NCBI GenBank assembly: GCA_016715065.1
Contig: JADKBN010000006.1
Location: 62,001-126,000, forward strand
Direction: 5' to 3'
Source of the DNA: Fibrobacterota bacterium
GTDB taxonomy: Bacteria > Fibrobacterota > Fibrobacteria > UBA5070
Length of the DNA stretch: 64,000 nucleotides
The stretch's first letter is position 1. Every line of letters starts with the position of its first letter. The notes beneath the pieces were generated by a model. That model had not been told where the DNA came from, did no database searches, and worked only from the letters and a program-made list of their open reading frames with translations. Shown here piece by piece: positions 53,361 to 63,826 of the stretch. The translations under genes were made by a program, and so were the position numbers.

Positions 53361-54914
53361 TTAGCGCCCCCGGATCCGGTCGTCGAAGGCGGAAAGGGCC
53401 ACCTTCGCGCCGTCTCCCATCCCGATGATGATCTGCTTGAAAGGAGCGGTGGTCACGTCGCCTGCGGCGTAGATGCCCGCGCGCGAAGTGCGGCCGCGGT
53501 CGTCCACCACGATCTCGCCGGAGCGGTTGGTCTCCACCAGATCCTTGAAGGCCCCGGAGTTGGGAGCCAATCCGATCTGCACGAAGACCCCGTCCAGTTC
53601 CTTCTCCTTGATCTCCTTGGATGCGCGGTCCTCCCACTTGATTGATGTCACTTTCTGTCCGTCACCCACCACCTCGGTGGTGCGTGCCGAAACCACCACG
53701 CTGGTGTTGGGAAGGCTCGAGAGCTTGCGCTGCAGCACGGCATCGGCCCGCAAGGTGTCGCCGAATTCCAGCAGGGTCACTTCCGAGCAGATGCCCGCCA
53801 GGTCGATGGCCGCTTCCACGCCGGAGTTTCCGCCGCCGATCACCGCCACCCGCCGACCCTTGTAGAACGGTCCGTCGCAATGCGGGCAGAAGGCGACACC
53901 ACGTCCGATGTGCTCCTTTTCGCCGGGTACGCCAAGCTCGCGCCATTTCGCGCCTGTGGCCAGGATCACTTGGCTCGCCACGGCGGATTCTCCACCCTTG
54001 AACCGGAGCGTCTTGGTGGCCTCCTCGTCCTGGATGGATTCCACCGTTCGGTTTTCCAGGACCACCACGCCTGCCGAGTCCAGGTGGCTGCGAAGATCCG
54101 AGGCGAGTTTGGGGCCTTCGGTGTAGGGGATGGAAATCAGGTTTTCGATGCCGAGGGTGTCCTGGACCTGGCCACCGATCCTGCCTGCCACCAGCCCCAC
54201 TTTCAATCCCTTGCGTACGCTGTAGATGGCCGCTGCCGCGCCGGCGGGGCCGCCGCCCACCACCACGAGGTCGAACTCGTGGCGCGTGCCGGGAACGCTT
54301 CCGACAGATTCCGCCTTGCCGAGTTTTTCTTCCAGGGTGTCCAGGAGGCTCGCGAGGTCGCTTTTGCCCACGTGCAACAGGGTGTCGCCGGAAAAGACGG
54401 CGGGAACGCCCTGGATCTTCAGTCGTTCCACCTCGGACTCGGCCAGTGCGCCGTCCCAGGTTTCGTGGTGGAAGTCGTGGTGCAGGATGGCCATCAGGTT
54501 CAGGGCCTGGACCACGTCCGGGCAGTTGGTGCATTCCAGGCTCACGAAAGTCCGCAACCGCACCGGTCCGCGCAGGGCTTTGATGCGCCCCTGGATCCCT
54601 GCATCGGGGAGTTTCCCTTTGTTGTCGGCATTCAAGATGGCCAACACGAACGAACTGAATTCGTGGCCGCCCGGAATGGCGCGAAACACGATGCCGGTGG
54701 GGGAGCCGTCGTGGTGGATGGCGAATCTGGGAACCGGCGAGGGGTGGCCCGATTCCAGCCACTCGATCCTGTCACAGACCGACGCGACTCCCTGGAGCAT
54801 TTCGCGAAGCTCCTGTTGCTGGGGGTGTTCCGAGGGGGCTTGTACCAGGGTGATTTTCGCTTCGAGCTGTTGGAACAGGTTCTTGAGTTGAGCGAGGAGG
54901 TCTTGGTCGAGCAT
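53361..54914 (-). CDS. ahpF: Alkyl hydroperoxide reductase subunit F
   Basis: The 517-residue flavoprotein has the AhpF layout. An N-terminal tandem thioredoxin-like domain carries a CxxC (LECTNCPDVV). The FAD-binding GGGPAGAAAAIYSVRKG follows, then the active disulfide in AFCPHCDGPFYKG, the NAD site GGGNSGVEAAIDLAG and the C-terminal GIYAAGDVTTAPFKQI. It transfers electrons from NADH to AhpC. AhpC is not in this window, so the partner is encoded elsewhere. With rubrerythrin nearby it adds to a peroxide-defence group. Confidence 0.95.
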   Translation of the reverse strand: MLDQDLLAQLKNLFQQLEAKITLVQAPSEHPQQQELREMLQGVASVCDRIEWLESGHPSPVPRFAIHHDGSPTGIVFRAIPGGHEFSSFVLAILNADNKGKLPDAGIQGRIKALRGPVRLRTFVSLECTNCPDVVQALNLMAILHHDFHHETWDGALAESEVERLKIQGVPAVFSGDTLLHVGKSDLASLLDTLEEKLGKAESVGSVPGTRHEFDLVVVGGGPAGAAAAIYSVRKGLKVGLVAGRIGGQVQDTLGIENLISIPYTEGPKLASDLRSHLDSAGVVVLENRTVESIQDEEATKTLRFKGGESAVASQVILATGAKWRELGVPGEKEHIGRGVAFCPHCDGPFYKGRRVAVIGGGNSGVEAAIDLAGICSEVTLLEFGDTLRADAVLQRKLSSLPNTSVVVSARTTEVVGDGQKVTSIKWEDRASKEIKEKELDGVFVQIGLAPNSGAFKDLVETNRSGEIVVDDRGRTSRAGIYAAGDVTTAPFKQIIIGMGDGAKVALSAFDDRIRGR

Positions 54915-55180
54915 GATTCGGATTCCTTCTGGAGAGGATGAGGGTCAACTTGGACCTCAGGTTTGTGCTTGAAGAAGATCGTTCCCGTTTCCGGAAATCC
55001 CCAATCGCATCGCTCAATCCTTCCGATCGGTCCCGCCGATGGGGTCCGATGGTCCGCTTTTTCACCGGTCGCTTCTTTCCAGAGGACCCCCGATCATTTG
55101 CGCTTGAATGCTTGTCATGGAGTGGATTGGCAGTGGATACTTCGATCGGAACAATTCCACATCCATCAGGAGAATGATCC

Positions 55181-55636
55181 ATGACCACGTTCGCCAGGTT
55201 CGTCCTTGCTTTGGGACTTTGTTTTTCAGCGACCTTCGCAGGGGAAGCAGAAAAAGGCAAGGCCGAAGCCCTCGTGAAAAAGGGCGCCAAGTACATCAAG
55301 GATCACGGCAAGGAAGCCGCTCTGAAGGAATTCAACAACCCCAAAGGCGGCTTCGTGGATGGGGAGCTGTACATCTTCGCCTACGACATGGAGGATGTCT
55401 GCCTGGCCTTGCCTTCCAAGCCAGCCCAGGTGGGTCGCGATTTGAGCGACATCACCGATGCCGATGGCAAGCCGTTCTTCAAGGACTTCCACAAGGTCCT
55501 GGATTCCAAGGCGGGAAGCGGTTGGATCCAGTACAAATGGAACAATCCGCTCACCAAGAAGGTCCAGGACAAGCTGAGCTTCATCATGAAGATCCCGGAC
55601 CAGAACATGTACATCGGCTGTGGCATCTACAAGTAG
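55181..55636 (+). CDS. Secreted single-Cache domain protein
   Basis: The 151-residue protein has a signal peptide (FVLALGLCFSATFAGE) and then a compact sCache_2-like fold: ALVKKGAKYIKDHGKEAALK, FVDGELYIFAYDMEDVCLA and SGWIQYKWNNPLTKK, ending MYIGCGIYK. Such domains usually form the ligand-binding part of chemoreceptors; here it is a free periplasmic protein with two Cys. It is followed 10 bases later by a methyl-accepting chemotaxis protein, so it may be a soluble ligand-binding partner. An AGGAG lies before the ATG. Confidence 0.88.
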   Translation: MTTFARFVLALGLCFSATFAGEAEKGKAEALVKKGAKYIKDHGKEAALKEFNNPKGGFVDGELYIFAYDMEDVCLALPSKPAQVGRDLSDITDADGKPFFKDFHKVLDSKAGSGWIQYKWNNPLTKKVQDKLSFIMKIPDQNMYIGCGIYK

Positions 55637-55646
55637 CCGTACTGCC

Positions 55647-57335
55647 ATGTGGCGCTGGATCCAAGGACTGTCGCTGACCAGGAAGGTCGTTCTCATCCAG
55701 GGCGCGGCCTTGTCGTGCCTTTTGTTCCTGGTCGCCACGAGCTGGATGTCTCTGGGGGAGCAGACGCGAGCCTCCCAGGAAATGTACCAGAAGCAGGTTC
55801 TGGGTTTCGTGGACCTGCTGCGGCTCCAAAAGACGCTGGAGAGCCTGCCCGCCTCCACCAGCAAGATCATCGTCTGGGTGGCGGGACAATACGACCAGGC
55901 AAACATCGACAAAGGGGTGCTGAAGATCAAGAGCGATTTGAAATCCGCCCAGGAGGATCTCGCGCGCATGCACGCAGGCAGAGATTCCACCACGGAGGAT
56001 GGTCGGCTGGTCCAGGCGCTTTCCGACAGCTTCCTTCCCTATGCGACCTCGGCCGTGGCGGCGGCGGACATGGCGCTGGTGGATCTCCAGCTCGCGAGCT
56101 TCTCGCTCAACGGATCGGAGCAACGCTTCCGCGTCGTGGCCGACCAGCTGGATTCCCTCATCCGCTTGCGTCGCTCGCAGGCGGAGCAAAACCAGAATTT
56201 GTCCATCTCTTCGGCCCGACGCCAATCCATCCGGCTCGGCGTGTTCTCCGCCGCGACGGTGTGTTTGACGGTGCTGCTGGTCCTGGCGATCCTTCGCATG
56301 GTGGTCCAGCCGGTGAACGAGGTGGCAAGAAGCCTGCGCGAGATGACCAACGGAAGATGGGATCTCACACGCCGGATGGAGGTCCGATCCCGGGACGAAG
56401 TCGGACAACTTTCGGCGGGAATCAACCGGTTCATCGAGCGGCTGCAGGAGATCGTGGTGGATCTCGACCGCAAGACAGAGGCGCTCGCCCAGTCTTCGAG
56501 GAGCTTTTCCGGAGTGTCCACGAAGTTGGAGGCGGAAACGGAGCGGATGAAGTCCCAGGCGGCTTCCGTGGAAGTCTCTTCGGACGGGATTTCGCGATCG
56601 GTCAGCACCGTTTCGGAGGCGACCATGGGAATGACCCGTTCGTTGGATTCGGTGAGAGGCTCGATCCGCACGATGAACGAGTCCCTGGAGGAAGTGTCCG
56701 CCCGATGCAGACAGGAAATGTCCATTTCCGGCAAGGCCGACGAGCAGGCCAGGACTTCCCGATCCATCATGGAAAGGCTGGATGCGTCGGCCCACGCGAT
56801 CGGCAAGGTGGTCGCCGTCATCAACGACATCGCCAACCAGTCCCGACTGTTGGGACTGAACGCCACGATCGAGGCGGCTACCGCTGGCGAGGCCGGCAGG
56901 GGCTTCGCCATCGTGGCCAAGGAAGTGAAGCTCCTCGCCCAGAAGACCGGAGGGGCCACCGAGGACATCCGCCGGCAGATCGACGAGATGCTCGAAGACG
57001 TGCGCAACACCCTGAGGTCCATGGATGCGATCGCGGGAATCGTCGGGGAGATCGCGGAGTCTTCCCGAAGCACCGCCAGCGCGGTGGACCAACAAACCTC
57101 GATGGTCGGAGCCATCTCCCGCGAATTCGATTCGGTGGCGCAATCCGCTTCCAAGATTGCCAAGGATGTGGAGCGATCCGCCGACGGCCTTGGCTCGGTG
57201 TCGAGGGAAGTCCAATCCGTGGCGAACTCGGCCGAGCAAACCTTGGTGATCGCCCACGAAATCCGCCAGGACAGCTCGCGGCTGGATTCGATGTCCACGG
57301 ATCTGCGCGCCGTGGTGGACCAGTTCCGGGTCTGA
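55647..57335 (+). CDS. Methyl-accepting chemotaxis protein
   Basis: I chose the ATG at 55647. The 562-residue receptor has a first membrane helix (VVLIQGAALSCLLFLVATSW), a four-helix-bundle-like periplasmic domain (about 40-200), a second helix (GVFSAATVCLTVLLVLAIL), HAMP (VQPVNEVARSLREMTNGRW) and a signalling domain. The hairpin tip reads INDIANQSRLLGLNATIEAA, close to but not identical to the canonical tip (SRLLG replaces TNLLA). No C-terminal methyltransferase-binding pentapeptide. Clear coupling to the Cache gene upstream. Confidence 0.92.
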   Translation: MWRWIQGLSLTRKVVLIQGAALSCLLFLVATSWMSLGEQTRASQEMYQKQVLGFVDLLRLQKTLESLPASTSKIIVWVAGQYDQANIDKGVLKIKSDLKSAQEDLARMHAGRDSTTEDGRLVQALSDSFLPYATSAVAAADMALVDLQLASFSLNGSEQRFRVVADQLDSLIRLRRSQAEQNQNLSISSARRQSIRLGVFSAATVCLTVLLVLAILRMVVQPVNEVARSLREMTNGRWDLTRRMEVRSRDEVGQLSAGINRFIERLQEIVVDLDRKTEALAQSSRSFSGVSTKLEAETERMKSQAASVEVSSDGISRSVSTVSEATMGMTRSLDSVRGSIRTMNESLEEVSARCRQEMSISGKADEQARTSRSIMERLDASAHAIGKVVAVINDIANQSRLLGLNATIEAATAGEAGRGFAIVAKEVKLLAQKTGGATEDIRRQIDEMLEDVRNTLRSMDAIAGIVGEIAESSRSTASAVDQQTSMVGAISREFDSVAQSASKIAKDVERSADGLGSVSREVQSVANSAEQTLVIAHEIRQDSSRLDSMSTDLRAVVDQFRV

Positions 57336-57381
57336 CGGAGATCCTCCGTCGGCGCAATGGAGTCGATCGTCGTGACCGATG

Positions 57382-57408
57382 CGTCCGATCGTTTCAAACG
57401 ATCGGACG
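57382..57408. repeat. 27-base palindrome after the chemoreceptor gene
   Basis: CGTCCGATCGTTT, a central C, and AAACGATCGGACG form 13-base perfect arms. Outside it, ATCCTCCGTC (57341-57350) can pair with GACGGAGGAT (57405-57414), and also with GACGGAG overlapping the chemoreceptor stop (57334-57340). The inner arm ends overlap the outer pairing, so alternative folds are possible. No T-run follows. Confidence 0.6.
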
Positions 57409-57425
57409 GAGGATTGGCTTTGAGG

Positions 57426-57442
57426 ATGAGACTCTTTATATT
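57426..57442 (+). promoter_or_regulatory. Shared ATGAGACT element (copy C) before DoxX
   Basis: ATGAGACTCTTTATATT lies 22 bases before the DoxX ATG. It nearly repeats the element at 32629 and matches one half of the palindrome at 35918. TATATT could be a -10 box. Confidence 0.4.
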
Positions 57443-57464
57443 CAAGTAAAGAGGAGCCGCAACC

Positions 57465-57890
57465 ATGACCACCACAGCCAAACCGTCTTTCGTTCGTTTC
57501 CTTCCCGCCATCGGCAGATGGCTGTTGGGATTGCCCCTGGTGGTCTTCGGAGCGCTTGGCCTGTTCCATCCCATGTCCCCTCCGCCGGATCTCGCGCCCC
57601 AGGCCAAGGCGTTCAGTCTGGCCCTTGCCCAGACAGGCTACATGATGCCCATGATCGGGGGGGTGCTGTTGGTGTCGGGCCTCCTGCTGGTGGCCAACCG
57701 TTTCGTGCCGCTCGCGCTTCTCCTGTTGGCGCCGTTTTTTGTCAACAGCTTGCTGTTCCACCTCGTGTTGGAGCATACCGGCATCGCACCCGCCGCGGTA
57801 TTCAGCGCCCTGCTGGTTTCCTTGGCTTGGGCGTACCGGGGAGTCTTCGCCGGCGTGCTGCGAGCGAAGAACCTTCCCGGACCTCGCTGA
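57465..57890 (+). CDS. DoxX-like small membrane protein
   Basis: The 141-residue protein has four hydrophobic helices and the DoxX-family opening IGRWLLGLPLVVFGALGLFHP, then MPMIGGVLLVSGLLLVANRF and PFFVNSLLFHLVLEH. The function of DoxX-like proteins is poorly defined, with links to redox stress. A good GAGGAG is upstream. It lies 28 bases before a VOC-domain gene on the same strand. Confidence 0.85.
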   Translation: MTTTAKPSFVRFLPAIGRWLLGLPLVVFGALGLFHPMSPPPDLAPQAKAFSLALAQTGYMMPMIGGVLLVSGLLLVANRFVPLALLLLAPFFVNSLLFHLVLEHTGIAPAAVFSALLVSLAWAYRGVFAGVLRAKNLPGPR

Positions 57891-57917
57891 TCCCCCGAAA
57901 CCACCAAGGAGCAGAAA

Positions 57918-58352
57918 ATGGCAAGAGTCAGCACCTATCTCAATTTCAGGAATCAGACGGAAGAAGCATTCCGCTTCTACGCCAAGGTCTTCGGGACCGA
58001 ATTGGGCCATCTCAGCCGCTTCAAGGACATTCCAGCGGGTCCGGATTCGCCGCCCGTTCCTCCGGAAGTGGCCGAACTCGTGATGCACGCGGATGTTCCG
58101 ATTCTGGGCGGGCATCTCCTGATGGGAACGGACGCGCCCGAGGCGATGGGGTTCAAGGTGGTCCAGGGCAACAACGCCTACATCATGCTGGAACCGGACA
58201 CGCGCGAGCAGACCACCGCGCTGTTCGCTGCCCTTTCCGAAGGCGGTATGGTGGAGCAGCCTCTCCAGGATACGTTCTGGGGCGCCTACTACGGCAGCGC
58301 CAAGGACAAGTTCGGCGTGCAGTGGATGTTCAACTGTCTCGCGAAAGCCTGA
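57918..58352 (+). CDS. PhnB-like VOC/glyoxalase-fold protein
   Basis: The 144-residue protein starts MARVSTYLNFRNQTEEAFRF and has the PhnB/YjdN-type pattern: VMHADVPILGGHLLMGTDAP, a middle NAYIMLEPDTREQT and the ending TFWGAYYGSAKDKFGVQW. The substrate is unknown; the name PhnB is historical and does not imply a role in phosphonate use. Probably co-transcribed with the DoxX gene. Confidence 0.9.
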   Translation: MARVSTYLNFRNQTEEAFRFYAKVFGTELGHLSRFKDIPAGPDSPPVPPEVAELVMHADVPILGGHLLMGTDAPEAMGFKVVQGNNAYIMLEPDTREQTTALFAALSEGGMVEQPLQDTFWGAYYGSAKDKFGVQWMFNCLAKA

Positions 58353-58462
58353 TTCCACACCTATTCATCGGGGATGCGCATAACTTGGGGCATCCGGCTT
58401 TGTAGCTTGATGCGATCTCGTTTCGCGCCCGACCACTGCGGGGCGCAGGAAGTGAATTCCCG

Positions 58463-59455
58463 ATGAAGATCGCCATGTTCAGCGCCAAGCCTTGGGTCCA
58501 CCACGCCTTCGATCCCTTGGCCACCTCGTTCCAAGCCGAAATCACCTGGCTGGAGCCGCGTCTGGAGCCCGCCACGGTCGCCTTGGCGGCGGGCCACGAT
58601 GCGGTGTGCGCCTTCGTCAACGACCAGATGGACACTGCGGTGGTCCAGCGGTTGAAGGAGATCGGGGTACGCCTGATCGCGCTACGTTGCGCGGGCTTCA
58701 ACAACGTGGACCTCAAGGCGGCTGCCGGCGTGGGGATGGCCGTGGTGCGCGTGCCCGCCTATTCGCCGTATTCCGTCGCCGAACACGCCGTGGGAATGAT
58801 GCTGTGCCTGAACAGGCGATTCCACCGTTCCTGGGCCCGGGTGCTGGAAGGGAACTTCGCCCTGGATGGACTGTTGGGTTTCGACATGCACGGAAAGACC
58901 GTCGGCGTGGTGGGCACCGGAAAGATTGGACAGATTCTGTGCAAGATCCTGTCTGGGTTCGGATGCCGGATCCTGGCCTACGACACGGCTCCCAACTCCG
59001 CCTTGGTGGCCGCGGGGGTGCAGTACGTGGACCTCGCGACGCTGTACGGGCTGAGCGACATCATCAGCCTGCATTGTCCCCTGACGCCTCGAACGCGACA
59101 CATGATCGACGGGCCAGCGCTCGATGCCATGAAAAAGGGCGTGATGATCATCAACACCAGCCGTGGACCTCTGATCGATACCGGTGCGGTGATCGGTGCA
59201 CTCAAATCCGGGAAGATCGGTTTCCTGGGATTGGACGTCTACGAGGAGGAGCAGGAGCTGTTCTTCGAGGATCGGTCGGAACAGGTGATCCAGGACGACG
59301 TGTTCGTGCGCCTGCAGACCTTCCCCAACGTCCTGATCACGGCCCACCAGGCCTTTTTCACGAAGGAGGCGGTGGAGAACATCGCCCAGACCACCCTGGA
59401 GAACATCCGGGAATTCCTGGCGACGGGAGTGTGCAAGAACAGCGTCGCCCTTTGA
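58463..59455 (+). CDS. ldhA: D-lactate dehydrogenase (2-hydroxyacid dehydrogenase family)
   Basis: The 330-residue enzyme fits NAD-dependent D-lactate dehydrogenase: nucleotide fold GVVGTGKIGQI, catalytic Arg in NTSRGPLIDT, Glu in DVYEEEQELFFEDRS and His in ITAHQAFFT. The EEEQELFFEDRS block is typical of fermentative LdhA rather than glycerate or erythronate dehydrogenases. It would turn pyruvate into D-lactate in fermentation. The start has no strong ribosome site but is the only sensible ATG. Confidence 0.92.
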   Translation: MKIAMFSAKPWVHHAFDPLATSFQAEITWLEPRLEPATVALAAGHDAVCAFVNDQMDTAVVQRLKEIGVRLIALRCAGFNNVDLKAAAGVGMAVVRVPAYSPYSVAEHAVGMMLCLNRRFHRSWARVLEGNFALDGLLGFDMHGKTVGVVGTGKIGQILCKILSGFGCRILAYDTAPNSALVAAGVQYVDLATLYGLSDIISLHCPLTPRTRHMIDGPALDAMKKGVMIINTSRGPLIDTGAVIGALKSGKIGFLGLDVYEEEQELFFEDRSEQVIQDDVFVRLQTFPNVLITAHQAFFTKEAVENIAQTTLENIREFLATGVCKNSVAL

Positions 59456-59598
59456 GAGGAAAGGCGGCTTCGCCGGTGTTCCCTAGGATCGATCCGTAGG
59501 GACCGAAGACGAAGCGCGTGGCCAGATTCTAGACTTCCTCCAATACCAGTCCGAAGCCAGGCGTTTCGCTTGGCTCGAAGCCTTTCCGAGGAACCCAC

Positions 59599-61286
<1,688 letters not shown>

Positions 61287-61290
<4 letters not shown>

Positions 61291-61787
61291 ACACCGGCCA
61301 CCAAGCACGATCGAACGTCCTGGGTAGAGCCGCGATCGCCGCGGTGGTGGGTCTGCATGCCGCCATCCTCCTTGGCTGCGGAGAAACCTCCGAGGGATCG
61401 ACCGCCGGACCAGCCGCCTCCAATCCGGACGTGGTGATCACGGCGGACATGGCTTCGCGGTGCCCTGCTTTTTCCGCGCGAGCCCAGGACAATCCCGACA
61501 CTCGCACCGTGTCCACCATTCTCAGCGTGTACACTCCCACCTGGATCGAATACCGGGTCTACTCCCGTGCAGGTTATCTGCAAGGAACGGGACAGGCCGT
61601 GGTGGGCGCCGCGCAGCTCCAGGGTGTTTCCAAAGTCCAGGTAAGCCTGGGGTGGGACATGCGGGATGACTTGGGGAATCTGGTGCCGAGCGGCCACTAT
61701 TTCTTTTTCATCGACCAGAAGGACACCACCGGCAAGGAATTGCTCCGATCCGAGGTGGTGTGCCTGGGGGTGGTGACCTCGCGTTGA
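61287..61787 (+). CDS. Putative lipoprotein coupled to ettA
   Basis: The ATG at 61287 overlaps the ettA stop. The 166-residue product has a lipoprotein signal (VVGLHAAILLGCGETS), then a low-complexity linker and a beta-rich domain (WIEYRVYSRAGYLQGTGQ, VSLGWDMRDDLGNLVPSGHY). The latter resembles the FlgD/Omp-type Ig-like 'construct' repeats (GWD..G..VPSG.Y.) used in type IX-secreting bacteria. No function is known. Confidence 0.75.
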
Positions 61788-61904
61788 GCCCGAAGGGAGA
61801 CCGATCTCCCCCGGGAACTTTCGCATACGGCGGTCGCCGGCCGACGGTAGGGTATCGGTGCTTTCGCGGCCGAGGCGGGAATCCATCGGCTGCGGGGCGC
61901 TCCG

Positions 61905-62754
61905 TCATGGAGCGGCGAAGAGTCCACCGAAGACCGGATCCTCCAGGATGCCGTCGAGCAGCTCTTTGGCTTCCATGGCGGGCCGCTTGTAGGGATGCTC
62001 CTTGTAGATGTCGTGGTAGAGCCGGTCGCGGGCCTCCAGCACGTCCTCCATCCGGGAGTCCACTACCTCCCGGATCCTGGTGTACACGCCGGAATGCCAT
62101 TTCCTGTTGTCCGGCTTCCCATCCCTTGGCGATGAATCCCTTGGTCTTCTTGGGGCAACGGCAGGGATTGGCCTGGTTGACCAACCCGCAACGGTTGTTC
62201 ATCCACTCCTGGAGATCCCGGCGGGCCCTGGATAATTTCTGTCGGAAATTGTCAGGGCTGATGTCGAGGGCTTCGGATGCCATCAGGTGTCCGATCTCGA
62301 ACACCTCCCCGACGATGTAGACGAGCCTCTGCTCCCGGTCCAGGCACATGATCATTCCGGCCGTGCAGGAGACCATCGACTCCTGGATGTCCAGGGCCAA
62401 TGCCTTCTCCTCGTGCTCTTCCAGTTCCTGGGAGGGGACGCTGTCGATCAGATCGTGGAAGACCCCGAATCCGGTGATGTTCCTCTCGTAGGCGGTCTGC
62501 TTGGCGTTCAGGAAATGGTGGAACGTGATCCGGTAGAGCCAGGTGCGGAAGGCCGCTTTCGATTCGTCGTAGGTGGACAAGCGGGAAAGGGTCTTCAGCA
62601 GGACTTCCTGCGTGGCGTCCTGGGCCTCCTCGATGTTGTTGAAGAACTTCAATGCCACGTTGTAGATGAACGTCCTGTTCCGTTCCAGCAACGCCTCCAG
62701 GGCCTTCCGATCCCCTTCCAGGGAGCGGGCGATCAAAAGCGTGTCGTCGTCCAT
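61905..62754 (-). CDS. Sigma-70 family factor, frame changed at about 62100-62102
   Basis: The first frame (from ATG 62754) covers sigma region 2 (NIEEAQDATQEVLLKTLSRL, FRTWLYRITFHHFLN) and region 4 (SEALDISPDNFRQKLSRARR). A Cys-rich tail follows (NPCRCPKKTKGFIAKGW). After EAGQQE the family-like sequence continues in a second frame: WHSGVYTRIREVVDSRMEDV, ending DPVFGGLFAAP at 61905. Removing one A from the AAA run restores one protein of about 282 residues. In the unshifted frame the protein would run on to 61708 in a nonsense Arg/Pro-rich tail. It is probably an ECF-like factor of a type with the CRCxKK tail; its regulon is unknown. Confidence 0.82.
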
Positions 62755-62809
62755 GGGGACCTCCTCGTGTTCGGGGTACCCCCGGGAGCTGGCTCCCGGA
62801 AGGATGGAT

Positions 62810-63826
62810 TCAAATGCTTCGCGCGAAAGATGTCAAAATCTCCGCGACTTCCCCGGGACGATCCTCCTGCAGGAAGTGTCCGGCATCCAGCCGGAAACGC
62901 CTGGATGGGGGAATTTCCAGGTCGCGCGCGAACTGGTCGGGGAGCTTCGCGGCATCGAGCACCTTGTCGTGGCGACCCCAGATCGTCGCGGCTGGAATGG
63001 AGAGCCGCTTCAAGGCGGCCTGGTAGCGCTCGAATTGCTGGTACCACCAGGGGAAGGCGCGAGCGAACGAGAGGAAGGCGTGGGTGGTTCCTTCTGACAA
63101 CGGTCTCCAATGCCCTTCCACCACCTCGGCGGTGAGGTGCTCCCGGCAGCGGGTCATCTGGCGCAAAAGGGAGCGCACTTGGGAAGGGCCGGTGAGGCCG
63201 TTTCGCATCAGGAAGGCCATCACGGGGCCTAACGGCCCACGGGCGATCTTCATCATGGCGGGGGGACGGAATCCGTCCACGTAGGCGGTCGTGTTCATGA
63301 TCACCAGACCGCGCAGGACCTGGGGGGAGCGGTCGGCGATCTCCCAGGTCCAAGGGCCGCCCAAATCGTGCACGACCTGGATCCAGCGGGGGATGCCCAG
63401 ATGGGTCATCAGGGCCAGGAGGCGATCGGCTTGCGAGGAGAACGCGTAGGCCAATGGGTCGCTCGGCTTGGCGCTGGCTCCGAATCCGAGCATGTCCGGG
63501 ACCACCACGCGCAGACCTTCCCGGGCGAGGACAGGCGCGATGTTCCGATACAGCCAGGAGGAAGTGGGCATGCCGTGCAGGAGCACGATCGGCTCTCCGT
63601 CGCGTGGCCCCAGATCGAGAAAGGCGATGCGTTCCTGTGCGGAGCCGAACCAGGAAAGGCGCGAGCGGTGTTCGTCGATCGTGGTGGGTGCGCTTTGCAG
63701 GCCCTAAGTGGATCCGGGCTGGATCCCCTGGAGGTTCGGGCGGGCAGGGGTGGAACTGTCGCGATCGGACTCGACTGCGACGGCGTGGGGTTGGCTGGCG
63801 GTGATGAAGTTGTTGTGCGGCGACAT
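62810..63826 (-). pseudogene. Haloalkane-dehalogenase-like hydrolase with in-frame amber codon
   Basis: An ATG at 63826 with GGAG upstream opens a frame (MSPHNNFITASQPHAVAVES) that hits a TAG at codon 41 (63704-63706). It then continues in the same frame with LQSAPTTIDEHRSRLSWFG and a full alpha/beta hydrolase. The fold has the oxyanion HGMPTSSWLYRN, nucleophile in VVHDLGGPW, HDK and DAGHFLQED, which match haloalkane dehalogenases and epoxide hydrolases. The nucleophile in HDLGG is Asp, as in those families. No ATG, GTG or TTG lies between the TAG and the core; the GTG at 63586 would cut off the first strand. A C-to-T change of CAG to TAG or a base error is possible. Confidence 0.7.

Noticed and set aside
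61795..61810. GGGAGA..TCTCCC hairpin after the ettA-linked lipoprotein
   Set aside because: Six-base stem without a following T-run; too weak to call a terminator.
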